NCBI GenBank assembly: GCA_043744805.1
Contig: JAYTTZ010000190.1
Location: forward strand, 1-6,383
Direction of reading: 5' to 3'
From: Ga0077536 sp043744805
GTDB lineage: Bacteria > Pseudomonadota > Gammaproteobacteria > Ga0077536
Length of the DNA: 6,383 nucleotides
The notes beneath the pieces are model-generated. The model made no database searches, had not been told where the DNA came from, and saw only the letters and a list, made by a program, of their open reading frames with translations. Shown one piece after another: positions 1-6,265 of this stretch. Within the stretch, counting starts at the first letter, position 1. The number at the start of each line of letters is the position of its first letter. The translations under genes were made by a program, and so were the position numbers.

Positions 1-168
1 GTGCTGGACGCCATCGAAGCGGTGCGCTCCTTCGAGCGCATCGGCGACCACGCCGACAACATCTGCGAGAACGCCATCTACATGGTGGAAGGCAAGGACG
101 TGCGCCACGTGTCCCTCAAGGACATCGAGCAGGAACTCGGGCGGCGCCTGGAAGATCCAGAGGCCTGA
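1..168 (+). CDS. phoU: PhoU, phosphate signalling regulator (3' end only)
   Basis: The last 55 codons of a gene that enters from the left edge; the GTG at base 1 is simply the first in-frame codon here and not a supported start. The visible peptide has the PhoU C-terminal signature: an ERIGDHADN stretch (Glu12 to Asp16 of the visible part form the ExxxD metal-binding motif), then the NAIYMVEGKDVRH segment typical of the last helix. PhoU is a cytoplasmic helical-bundle protein that links the Pst phosphate transporter to the PhoR kinase and keeps the Pho regulon off when phosphate is plentiful. Its stop lies only 17 bp from the stop of phoR, which is read from the other strand. This suggests that a pst-phoU operon lies to the left of the window, but that part is not visible. 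Confidence 0.93.
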   Translation: MLDAIEAVRSFERIGDHADNICENAIYMVEGKDVRHVSLKDIEQELGRRLEDPEA

Positions 169-185
169 GCCACCGCCCTCGTTCG

Positions 186-1517
186 TTACGCCGCGCCTTC
201 GTGTAGTCCAGGTGCCGCGCGCTCCCCGATGCTTTCGACGATGACCTTCTGGGCCGGGAAATCGCAGCGGAAGGTGCTGCCTGCGCCAAGCGCACTCTGG
301 ACGTCCAGCGACGCGCCATGCCGCAGCAGGACGTGTTTCACGATGGCAAGCCCGAGGCCAGTGCCGCCGCCGGCGCGCGAGCGCGACTGGTCCACGCGAT
401 AGAAGCGCTCCGTGACCCGGCTCAGGTGTTCCTCGGCGATGCCGACCCCGTTGTCCTGCACTGCGAGGTGCGCGCCCGCCTCGTCCCCGTACCAGCGGAT
501 CCGGATCACGCCCTTGGCCGGGGTGTAGTTCACTGCGTTGAACACCAGGTTTGAAAACGCGCTGAAGAGCTCGTTGTAGTTGCCTTCCACCTGCAGGCGC
601 GGGTCGATCTCGAGCGCAAACAGGTGTTCGCGCTTGCCGCTCAGGGCGCGCGCCTGCTTGACGACATCCGAGAGCAGTTCGCCCACCAGTACCGCCTGCG
701 AGTCGCTGATGGTGTGGTCCTGCTCCAGGCGGGACAGCAGCAGCAATTCCTCGATGAGCGACTGCATCCGATCGGCATGTGAGCTGATCTGTTCCAGCGC
801 CGGTATCCAGCTTGGCGGCGCCAGCCGGCGTTGTTCCAGCAGCGACTCCACGAAGCCCTTGATGACGGTGGTCGGGGTGCGTAGTTCGTGGGACACGTTG
901 GCGACGAAGTCGCTCCGCATCTGGTTGAGGCGATGCAGCTGCGTTACATCGCGCGCCACCAGCAGCCACTGGTTGCGGTCGTAGGGCGCCAGCAGGACGC
1001 TCAGGAAGCGGTTGGGATCGGTCGGCGAGGGGATTTCAATCGTCGTTGCTTCGTTGTGCTCGCGGACGAACTCCAGCAGCCGCGGCATGCGGACCAGGTT
1101 GGTGATCCGCTGGTTCATATCCTCCGGCCAGCGGATGCCGAGCTGGTTGGCCGCCGCGGCGTTGGCCCATTGCACGGTACCGTCGGGATCCAGCACCACG
1201 GTGGGGTCGGGCAGGGCGCGGGTGGCTTGCTGGAACTGCTTCAGGTAGTTGGCGAGCTTCCTCTTGCGCTTCTTGTGGCGCTCGCGGAGGTAGTCGATTT
1301 CAATCGCGAGCTCTTCGAAGATGCCGGGCGGTTCCGGCGGCTCGTAGTGCTTGCTGTCGCGCAGCCAGCGCAGGACGGCGTAGAGGTTGCGATGCAGCCA
1401 CGCGGCGTAGAGCAGGGCGGCGATGCCGAGCGCAGGCAGCACTTGGCCGGACAGCCAGCCAATGCCTGCCGCGACGGCGAACCAGATCAGGAGACGCCAA
1501 AAATCCCTGAAAGCCAT
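186..1517 (-). CDS. phoR: PhoR, phosphate-regulon sensor histidine kinase
   Basis: A full-length 443-residue kinase. Residues about 9-46 form two hydrophobic segments with almost no periplasmic loop, the usual PhoR membrane anchor. They are followed by a basic linker rich in Lys and Arg (80-89). A PAS-like region (about 97-192) contains the DPTVVLDPDG and WANAAAANQLGI blocks. The HisKA domain has the phospho-acceptor His210 in SHELRTP. The ATPase domain shows the N box (Asn323, Asn327), the G1 box DNGVGI (355-360), an F box with ERFYRVD, and the G2 box GGGTGLGL (383-390). It autophosphorylates at low phosphate and passes the phosphate to PhoB. The start is supported by an AGG about 5 nt upstream of the ATG. 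It lies downstream of phoB in the same direction with a 94-bp gap and is probably co-transcribed with it. All catalytic motifs are intact. Confidence 0.96.
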   Translation of the reverse strand: MAFRDFWRLLIWFAVAAGIGWLSGQVLPALGIAALLYAAWLHRNLYAVLRWLRDSKHYEPPEPPGIFEELAIEIDYLRERHKKRKRKLANYLKQFQQATRALPDPTVVLDPDGTVQWANAAAANQLGIRWPEDMNQRITNLVRMPRLLEFVREHNEATTIEIPSPTDPNRFLSVLLAPYDRNQWLLVARDVTQLHRLNQMRSDFVANVSHELRTPTTVIKGFVESLLEQRRLAPPSWIPALEQISSHADRMQSLIEELLLLSRLEQDHTISDSQAVLVGELLSDVVKQARALSGKREHLFALEIDPRLQVEGNYNELFSAFSNLVFNAVNYTPAKGVIRIRWYGDEAGAHLAVQDNGVGIAEEHLSRVTERFYRVDQSRSRAGGGTGLGLAIVKHVLLRHGASLDVQSALGAGSTFRCDFPAQKVIVESIGERAAPGLHEGAA

Positions 1518-1570
1518 GATTACCTGCGCTCACCCGGCGGACGGTCCACGCCCCTGCCCTGGGGTGGCCT

Positions 1571-1599
1571 GGGCCTGCAGCGCGGCGCGCAGCGGGCCC
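1571..1599 (-). other. GC-rich intercistronic hairpin between phoB and phoR
   Basis: In the phoB-phoR transcript this stretch can fold into a stem with arms GGGCC-C-GC-U-GCGC and GCGC-U-GC-A-GGCCC around a 3-nt GCC loop: eleven Watson-Crick pairs interrupted by a C/A and a U/U mismatch. No U-run follows in the leftward direction, so it is not a classical intrinsic terminator. It may protect the phoB mRNA 3' end or reduce read-through into phoR. The fold was read by eye; its stability was not computed. Confidence 0.5.
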
Positions 1600-1611
1600 G
1601 GGGAGAAGAGA

Positions 1612-2304
1612 TCAGGCCGGCTGCGTGGAGAACCGGTAGCCGACGCTGCGTACGGTCTGAATGTATTGATCGTAGCCGTGCGGTTCAAGAATCTTGCGCA
1701 GCCGACGGATGTGAACGTCCACCGTGCGCTCTTCGATGTAGGCCTCGTTACCCCACACCTCGTCCAGCAGCTGGCTGCGGGTGTAGACCCGTTCCGGGTG
1801 CGTGAGGAAGAAATGGAGGAGACGGAATTCGGTGGGGCTGAGTTCCAGGGGGCGATCGTCGATGGCTACGCGATGGGTCTGGGTATCGAGCCGAAGGGCA
1901 TTGATGCTGACGGCTTCGGCCTCGTCGTTCACCTTGACGCGCCGGAGCACCGCGCGCACCCGGGCCAGCAGTTCGCGGGTGGAGAAAGGCTTGGTGATGT
2001 AGTCGTCGGCTCCGCTGTCGAGGCCTTTGATCTTGTCGGACTCTTCGCCCTTGGCCGTCAGCATGATGATGGGGATGTCCGCAGTGCGGGCGTCGCGCTT
2101 CAGGCGGCGGGCGAAATCGATGCCGCTGATGCCGGGGAGCATCCAGTCGAGGAGCAGCAAATCAGGGCGCCTGGCCACGATGGCGACCTGGGCTTCTTCG
2201 ATGTCCCCCGCCTCGGCACAGGCATACCCGTCGCCAGCAAGGGTGAAGCTCAGCATCTGTCGAATGCCGGGTTCGTCGTCAACGATAAGGATGTGGCCGG
2301 CCAT
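1612..2304 (-). CDS. phoB: PhoB, phosphate-regulon response regulator
   Basis: A 230-residue OmpR/PhoB-family response regulator, close to the 229 residues of E. coli PhoB. The receiver domain (1-120) has the acidic pair Asp9/Asp10, the phospho-acceptor Asp53 in LLLDWMLPG, Thr83 and Lys105 in YITKPF. The winged-helix DNA-binding domain (about 130-227) has the LLHFFLTHPERVYTR, VDVHIRRLRK and VGYRFST blocks. Phosphorylated by PhoR, it binds Pho boxes and activates phosphate-scavenging genes. I chose the ATG at 2304 because the protein then begins MAGHILIVDDE, matching the family. An in-frame ATG at 2328 would add eight residues and has an AGGG 9 nt upstream, so it remains a real alternative; the 2304 start has no clear ribosome-binding site. 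A longer open frame continues upstream to 2475, but that part has no family similarity. It is divergent from the comEA-like gene. Confidence 0.96.
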   Translation of the reverse strand: MAGHILIVDDEPGIRQMLSFTLAGDGYACAEAGDIEEAQVAIVARRPDLLLLDWMLPGISGIDFARRLKRDARTADIPIIMLTAKGEESDKIKGLDSGADDYITKPFSTRELLARVRAVLRRVKVNDEAEAVSINALRLDTQTHRVAIDDRPLELSPTEFRLLHFFLTHPERVYTRSQLLDEVWGNEAYIEERTVDVHIRRLRKILEPHGYDQYIQTVRSVGYRFSTQPA

Positions 2305-2342
2305 GGTGGTCTGCTGTTGGCGCCCCATCGGCGCAGGCCCTG

Positions 2343-2376
2343 ATTTAGCCGCGCCTTTGTTACAGGCGGATGAAGC
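2343..2376 (-). promoter_or_regulatory. Candidate Pho box and -10 element of phoB
   Basis: On the minus strand 2376-2359 reads GCTTCATCCGCCTGTAAC. Against two CTGTCAY-type repeats separated by 4 nt, the second repeat (CTGTAAC) matches 6 of 7 and the first (GCTTCAT) 4 of 7, with the spacing exactly right. Ten nt further on, CTAAAT (2348-2343) is a weak -10 candidate, about the distance expected where a Pho box replaces the -35. It would place the transcript start some 30 nt before the 2304 ATG. The AT-rich spacer usual in Pho boxes is GC-rich here. This is inference from motif and position only. Confidence 0.42.
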
Positions 2377-2442
2377 TGGTGCAGGCCGTGGCTCTGCATG
2401 CCCTCGCAAATCAACTCCCGGGAAGAATTCCTGCCCCGGATC

Positions 2443-2486
2443 GGCGCCAAGTCCCGGGTTTGCGATGGGCGCCAACCGGGTTCGCG
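2443..2486. repeat. Imperfect tandem repeat in the phoB/comEA divergent region
   Basis: Two adjacent copies share GGCGCCAA followed by CGGGTT and GCG: copy one at 2443-2464, copy two at 2468-2486. They differ by a 3-nt indel and one T/C substitution. The unit holds the palindrome GGCGCC. Lying between two divergent genes, it could be a tandem operator or just a small duplication; no known regulator is recognised. Confidence 0.5.
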
Positions 2487-2552
2487 GCTACTCTTCCCAG
2501 CGTTCGCGCTGCCGCGCGGGCATCACAAGGAAGTTCGATAAAACCACAGGAT

Positions 2553-2556
2553 GGAG
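2553..2556 (+). promoter_or_regulatory. Ribosome binding site deciding the comEA start
   Basis: GGAG lies 7 nt before the ATG at 2564 but only 1 nt before the in-frame ATG at 2558. This favours the 2564 start. A weaker AGG at 2548-2550 could serve the 2558 ATG, which would add just two residues (Met-Asp). Confidence 0.6.
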
Positions 2557-2563
2557 TATGGAC

Positions 2564-2839
2564 ATGCGAAAACTAACACAATATCTTGGCGCCCTGTTCC
2601 TCGGAGGCATGCTGTCTGCTGCGTGGGCCGAGCCCCTCGACATCAACACGGCAAACGCCGCCGCGCTCGCCGAGGCCATGGTCGGCGTGGGGCCCGCCAA
2701 GGCCGAGGACATCGTGGCGTACCGGAAGGAGCACGGCCCCTTCCACCAGGTGGACGACCTGGCGCTGATCAAGGGCATTGGTCCGGCCATCGTGACCAAG
2801 AACCGCGACAAGCTGACGGTCACGCCGCCGAAGGAGTAA
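2564..2839 (+). CDS. comEA: ComEA-like exported helix-hairpin-helix DNA-binding protein
   Basis: A 91-residue protein. Residues 1-22 form a Sec signal peptide: basic MRK start, hydrophobic core, and an AWA cleavage site before Glu23. The mature part is one ComEA-type domain: the LDINTANAAAL lead-in (25-35), then two helix-hairpin-helix motifs, VGVGPAKAEDIVAYRKEHG (about 40-58) and LIKGIGPAIVTKNRDKL (about 68-84), with the GVGP and GIGP hairpins that contact the DNA backbone. Proteins of this short proteobacterial form are periplasmic and bind incoming double-stranded DNA during natural transformation; some relatives have no proven role, so uptake of DNA here is an inference. There is no membrane-anchor segment beyond the signal peptide. 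The gene stands alone, diverges from phoB, and ends 31 bp before a strong terminator. The start was chosen on GGAG spacing. Confidence 0.85.
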   Translation: MRKLTQYLGALFLGGMLSAAWAEPLDINTANAAALAEAMVGVGPAKAEDIVAYRKEHGPFHQVDDLALIKGIGPAIVTKNRDKLTVTPPKE

Positions 2840-2870
2840 TCGAACCCTCCTGGCGCGAAATCGCGCTCAT

Positions 2871-2903
2871 GCCGGCCCGGGACTTCCGGGGCCGGCTTTT
2901 TTT
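2871..2903 (+). terminator. Rho-independent terminator after comEA
   Basis: The arms GCCGGCCCGG (2871-2880) and CCGGGGCCGGC (2886-2896) pair over ten base pairs with one bulged G, closing a 5-nt GACTT loop. Seven T residues follow (2897-2903). This is a textbook intrinsic terminator for rightward transcription and isolates comEA from leuS. Confidence 0.93.
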
Positions 2904-2938
2904 GGCGTACCCCGCCGCGACATTCCACCCGGGTTGCC

Positions 2939-3012
2939 TGCCCACCTCGCCGGGCGGCCGGATTCCCGTGGCACAAGGGCTTTGCCAGGTCGCTTGCCCA
3001 CCTCGCCGGGCG
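2939..3012. repeat. 18-bp perfect direct repeat upstream of leuS
   Basis: TGCCCACCTCGCCGGGCG occurs at 2939-2956 and again at 2995-3012, identical over all 18 bases, with starts 56 bp apart. The second copy ends 8 bp before the candidate -35 of leuS. Each copy contains a GCCC/GGGC pair able to form a short 4-bp stem. No coding region covers it. It may be a duplicated operator or remnant of a small duplication; nothing identifies a binding protein. Confidence 0.8.
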
Positions 3013-3020
3013 CTTTAATT

Positions 3021-3050
3021 TTGCGCTGGGAGTGGCGCGTGCAGTATTCT
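3021..3050 (+). promoter_or_regulatory. Weak candidate sigma-70 promoter of leuS
   Basis: TTGCGC (3021-3026, three of six matches to TTGACA) and TATTCT (3045-3050, four of six matches to TATAAT) are separated by 18 bp. This is the best pair I see between the terminator at 2903 and the leuS start, and would give a leader of roughly 85-90 nt. A promoter must lie somewhere in this stretch because the upstream terminator is strong, but the exact site is a guess. Confidence 0.33.
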
Positions 3051-3143
3051 CCGGTGGTCTTCGATCGGCAAAAAAATCAGTCACCTACCCACTTTCGTAA
3101 GGGTCCGTCCAGCGCTCGCGGACGCGCCTGGCATTTGGTCGTC

Positions 3144-5726
3144 ATGCAGGAAAGATATTCCCCCGCCGAACTCGAACCGCTCGCCCAGGCTCGCTGGGCG
3201 GAAAGCCAGGTCTTTGCCGCCGTAGAAGACCCTTCGCGGGAAAAATTTTACTGCCTGTGCATGTTCCCCTACCCCAGCGGCCGCCTGCACATGGGCCATG
3301 TGCGCAACTACACCATTGGCGACGTGATTGCCCGCTACCAGCGGATGCAAGGCAAGAACGTGCTCCACCCCATGGGCTGGGATGCTTTTGGACTGCCGGC
3401 CGAGAACGCCGCCATCGAGAACAACGTCCCCCCCGCGCAGTGGACCCGTTCGAACATCAACTACATGCGCGGCCAGCTGCAGCGCCTTGGTTTTTCCTAC
3501 GACTGGGCACGCGAACTCGCCACCTGCGACGCCGACTACTACCACTGGGAGCAGTGGTTCTTCACCCAGCTCTACGCACGCGGCCTCGTGTATCGCAAGA
3601 CGGCCGTGGTGAACTGGGATCCGGTCGACCAGACCGTGCTGGCCAACGAGCAGGTCATCGACGGCTGTGGCTGGCGCTCCGGCGCGCCGGTCGAACGCCG
3701 GGAAATCCCCCAGTGGTTCGTGCGCATCACGGCCTATGCCGATGAACTCCTCCGCGACCTCGACACGCTCGAAGGCTGGCCGGAAGCGGTCAAGACCATG
3801 CAGCGCAACTGGATCGGCCGCTCCGAAGGGCTCCAGATCAAATTTGCCCTGGCCGACGGCAGTGGCGACCTCGAGGTCTATACCACCCGCCCGGACACCC
3901 TCCTGGGCGTGAGCTACATGGCCGTCGCGCCGGAACACCCGGTGGCTCGCCGGGCGGCGAAATCAAACCCCGCCATCGCCGAATTCCTCGCCAGCTGCAC
4001 GCAGTCGTCGACCTCCGAAGCGGTGCTGGAGAAGCTCGAGAAGCGCGGCATGGCGCTGGACCTCGCGGTGCGTCATCCGCTGACCGGCCTCGACATTCCG
4101 ATCTGGGTCGCCAACTTCGTGCTGATGAGCTACGGCACCGGTGCGGTGATGTCGGTGCCTGGCCACGACGAGCGTGACCACGAATTCGCCACCCGCTTCG
4201 GCCTGCCGATCCCCCAGGTCATCCGCCCGGCGGACGGCAGCCCCCGCTCCGTGGCCGAGGTCGCGTACGTCGAGAAGGGCGTGCTCTGCAATAGCGGCGA
4301 ATACGACGGGCTCGACTTCCCCCAGGCCTTCGACGCCATCGCAAAACGCCTGGCGGCGGAAGGCCGCGCCGAACGTCAGGTGCAGTATCGGCTCCGCGAC
4401 TGGCTGGTCTCGCGCCAGCGCTACTGGGGTTGCCCGATTCCCGTGGTCTACGACGACAAGGGCGAACTCACCCCGGAAACAGCAGAGCGCCTGCCGGTCC
4501 GCCTGCCGGAAGAAGTGGAGTGGTCGGGGGTCAGCTCACCGCTCAACCGGATGCCCGAGTTCCTCCACACCACCAATCCGGTCACCGGCGCACCGGCGCG
4601 GCGTGAAACCGACACCTTCGACACCTTTTTCGAGTCGTCCTGGTACTACGCGCGCTTCTGCTGCCCGGACAGTGACAACGCCATGGTGGACGAACGCGCC
4701 CGCTACTGGATGCCGGTCGACCTCTACATCGGCGGCATCGAGCACGCGGTGCTGCACCTGCTCTACGCACGCTTCTTCCACAAGCTGATGCGCGACGCCG
4801 GCCTTGCGGTGGCGGACGAGCCCTTCACCCGCCTGCTCACCCAGGGCATGGTCTGCAAGGAAACCTATTTCCGCGACGGCGCTAACGGCAAGAAGCAGTA
4901 CTTCAACCCGGAATCGGTGGACGTGGAGACCGACGACAAGGGCCGCGCCCTCACCGCCTTGCTCAAGGCCGACGGCGCCCCCGTCACGATTGGTCCGGTG
5001 GAGAAGATGTCGAAGTCGAAGAACAACGGCATCGACCCGCAGACCCTCATCGATCGCTACGGCGCCGACACCGTCCGCCTCTACACCATGTTCGCCGCGC
5101 CGCCGGAGCAGAGCCTCGAATGGTCGGACAGCTCGGTAGAAGGCGCATTCCGCTTCCTGCGCAGCCTGTGGCGCCTGACCTGGGACCACGTGAGACAGGG
5201 CCCCGCGCCACCAGCCGGCACGCTGTCGACGGAACTCAAAGCCGTGCGCCGCAAGGTCCACGAGACCATCGCCAAGGTCACCGACGATGTCAGCCGTCGC
5301 TACAAGTTCAACACCGCTATCGCGGCGGTGATGGAACTGGTGAACGCGCTGGGCAAGCTCGACACCAAGGTGTCCGATGCCCGCGCCGTCCTGCAGGAAG
5401 GGCTTGAAACCTGCACCTTGCTGCTCGCCCCCATCGTGCCCCACTGCACGGAGACCCTGTGGCTCGCGCTCGGCCACGCCAACGTGCTGGCCACGGCGCC
5501 CTGGCCGGTGGTCGACCCGGCCGCACTGGTCCGCGACGAAGTGGAAGTGGTGGTGCAGGTGAACGGCAAGAAGCGCGCGAGCATCCTGCTGGCGGTCGAC
5601 GCCACGCAGGCGCAGGCCGAAGCCCGGGCGCTGGCCCATGAGCACGTTGCGCGTTTCCTGGAAGGCCAGACGGTGCGCAAGATGATCGTGGTGCCCGGCC
5701 GCCTGGTCAATATCGTCGCAGGCTGA
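3144..5726 (+). CDS. leuS: Leucyl-tRNA synthetase
   Basis: An 860-residue class Ia synthetase, the same length as E. coli LeuRS; it charges tRNA-Leu with leucine using ATP in the cytoplasm. The Rossmann catalytic core carries the HIGH-type motif HMGH (49-52) after FPYPSGRL and the KMSKS loop (621-625). The CP1 editing domain (about 226-420) has TTRPDT (247-252) and HDERD with Asp342 and Asp345, the residues used to hydrolyse mischarged tRNA, so proofreading looks intact. The RDWLVSRQRYWGCPIP block follows, then a leucine-specific insert (about 575-618), the helical anticodon-binding domain, and a C-terminal domain ending in VPGRLVNIVAG. The ATG at 3144 gives MQERYSPAELE, matching family N-termini, although no clear Shine-Dalgarno precedes it. 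The zinc-ligand positions 159, 176 and 179 are Asp, Gly and Ser. First gene of the leuS-lptE-holA unit. Confidence 0.98.
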   Translation: MQERYSPAELEPLAQARWAESQVFAAVEDPSREKFYCLCMFPYPSGRLHMGHVRNYTIGDVIARYQRMQGKNVLHPMGWDAFGLPAENAAIENNVPPAQWTRSNINYMRGQLQRLGFSYDWARELATCDADYYHWEQWFFTQLYARGLVYRKTAVVNWDPVDQTVLANEQVIDGCGWRSGAPVERREIPQWFVRITAYADELLRDLDTLEGWPEAVKTMQRNWIGRSEGLQIKFALADGSGDLEVYTTRPDTLLGVSYMAVAPEHPVARRAAKSNPAIAEFLASCTQSSTSEAVLEKLEKRGMALDLAVRHPLTGLDIPIWVANFVLMSYGTGAVMSVPGHDERDHEFATRFGLPIPQVIRPADGSPRSVAEVAYVEKGVLCNSGEYDGLDFPQAFDAIAKRLAAEGRAERQVQYRLRDWLVSRQRYWGCPIPVVYDDKGELTPETAERLPVRLPEEVEWSGVSSPLNRMPEFLHTTNPVTGAPARRETDTFDTFFESSWYYARFCCPDSDNAMVDERARYWMPVDLYIGGIEHAVLHLLYARFFHKLMRDAGLAVADEPFTRLLTQGMVCKETYFRDGANGKKQYFNPESVDVETDDKGRALTALLKADGAPVTIGPVEKMSKSKNNGIDPQTLIDRYGADTVRLYTMFAAPPEQSLEWSDSSVEGAFRFLRSLWRLTWDHVRQGPAPPAGTLSTELKAVRRKVHETIAKVTDDVSRRYKFNTAIAAVMELVNALGKLDTKVSDARAVLQEGLETCTLLLAPIVPHCTETLWLALGHANVLATAPWPVVDPAALVRDEVEVVVQVNGKKRASILLAVDATQAQAEARALAHEHVARFLEGQTVRKMIVVPGRLVNIVAG

Positions 5727-5731
5727 GTGAA

Positions 5732-6265
5732 ATGCCAAACCGCCGCCACTTCCTGCGCGCCACCCTGGGCAGCCTGCTCCTGGTGGGCCTTGGCGGTTGC
5801 GGTGGCTGGTATCCGCGCGGCACCCGCCGCACCGGGCTCACTGGCAAGAAGTGCTACATCCGCCCGCTGCCGGGCAGCCAGATTGAAAACTACTTCGCCA
5901 CTGAAATGACTTACGTCGGGGCCACGCTCACGCGGGACCGGGCCAAGGCCGACATCGTGGTCGTGCTCAGCAACGAATCCTTCGACCGCCGCGTGCTGTC
6001 GGTGGATCCCGCCACTGGCAAGGTGCGCGAAGTCGAACTCGGGCTCGAAGTGCAGATTGAAGTGCGGGCCGCCAATGACCGCATCATCATCGCGCCGGAG
6101 AAATTCACCTGGTACCAGGACTTCGTGTTCGACGAAGGCTCGGTCATCGGCACGCAGGAAGTGGAAAGCGGCACCCGGCTCCAACTGGAGCGCGACGCAG
6201 CCCGATCCCTGGCCTTGCGCGTGGAAAGCATCGATCCCGAGCGCTTGGCCCCGCGTGCTCCTTAA
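5732..6265 (+). CDS. lptE: LptE, LPS-assembly outer-membrane lipoprotein
   Basis: A 177-residue lipoprotein. Residues 1-22 are a lipoprotein signal peptide with the lipobox LGGC and acylated Cys23; Gly follows the Cys, so there is no Asp retention signal and outer-membrane sorting is expected. The N-terminus NRRHFLRA resembles a twin-arginine motif. After the CGGWYPRGT start of the mature protein, the chain shows the alternating beta pattern of the LptE fold, for example VELGLEVQIEV (101-111) and a FTWYQDFVFDE stretch (125-135), and ends in a helix (about 150-163) such as closes this family. LptE plugs the LptD barrel and helps place LPS on the cell surface. Identification rests on the signal peptide, size and the position between leuS and holA, since the sequence itself diverges quickly in this family. 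It begins 5 bp after the leuS stop and has only a weak GAG-type ribosome site. Confidence 0.88.
   Translation: MPNRRHFLRATLGSLLLVGLGGCGGWYPRGTRRTGLTGKKCYIRPLPGSQIENYFATEMTYVGATLTRDRAKADIVVVLSNESFDRRVLSVDPATGKVREVELGLEVQIEVRAANDRIIIAPEKFTWYQDFVFDEGSVIGTQEVESGTRLQLERDAARSLALRVESIDPERLAPRAP

Noticed and set aside
888..1805. A 305-codon plus-strand open frame opposite phoR and the end of phoB.
   Set aside because: It is antisense to phoR, spans the phoB-phoR gap and reads as an arbitrary composition with no domain. The open frame comes from codon bias on the opposite strand.
2305..2475. A 57-residue N-terminal extension of phoB from an upstream ATG at 2475.
   Set aside because: The extra sequence has no similarity to response regulators, would swallow the candidate promoter, and the protein aligns with PhoB from the 2304 ATG.
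2521..2545. A possible comEA promoter with GATAAA (2537-2542) as -10.
   Set aside because: The hexamer matches 4 of 6 positions but no acceptable -35 lies 16-18 bp upstream, so I did not call it.
3032..3100. A 22-codon GTG-started frame before leuS that could be a leucine leader peptide for attenuation.
   Set aside because: It has only two leucine codons and no run of them, no spaced ribosome site, and no terminator hairpin after it.
2934..3143. A 70-residue upstream extension of leuS in the same frame.
   Set aside because: It crosses the direct repeat and the likely promoter, and the E. coli-like LeuRS N-terminus begins exactly at the 3144 ATG.
4536..5738. A 400-codon open frame on the minus strand opposite leuS.
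   Set aside because: It lies wholly opposite a confidently identified leuS, and its product is a low-complexity His/Val/Gly/Arg-rich chain with no family motif. It is a GC-rich codon shadow.
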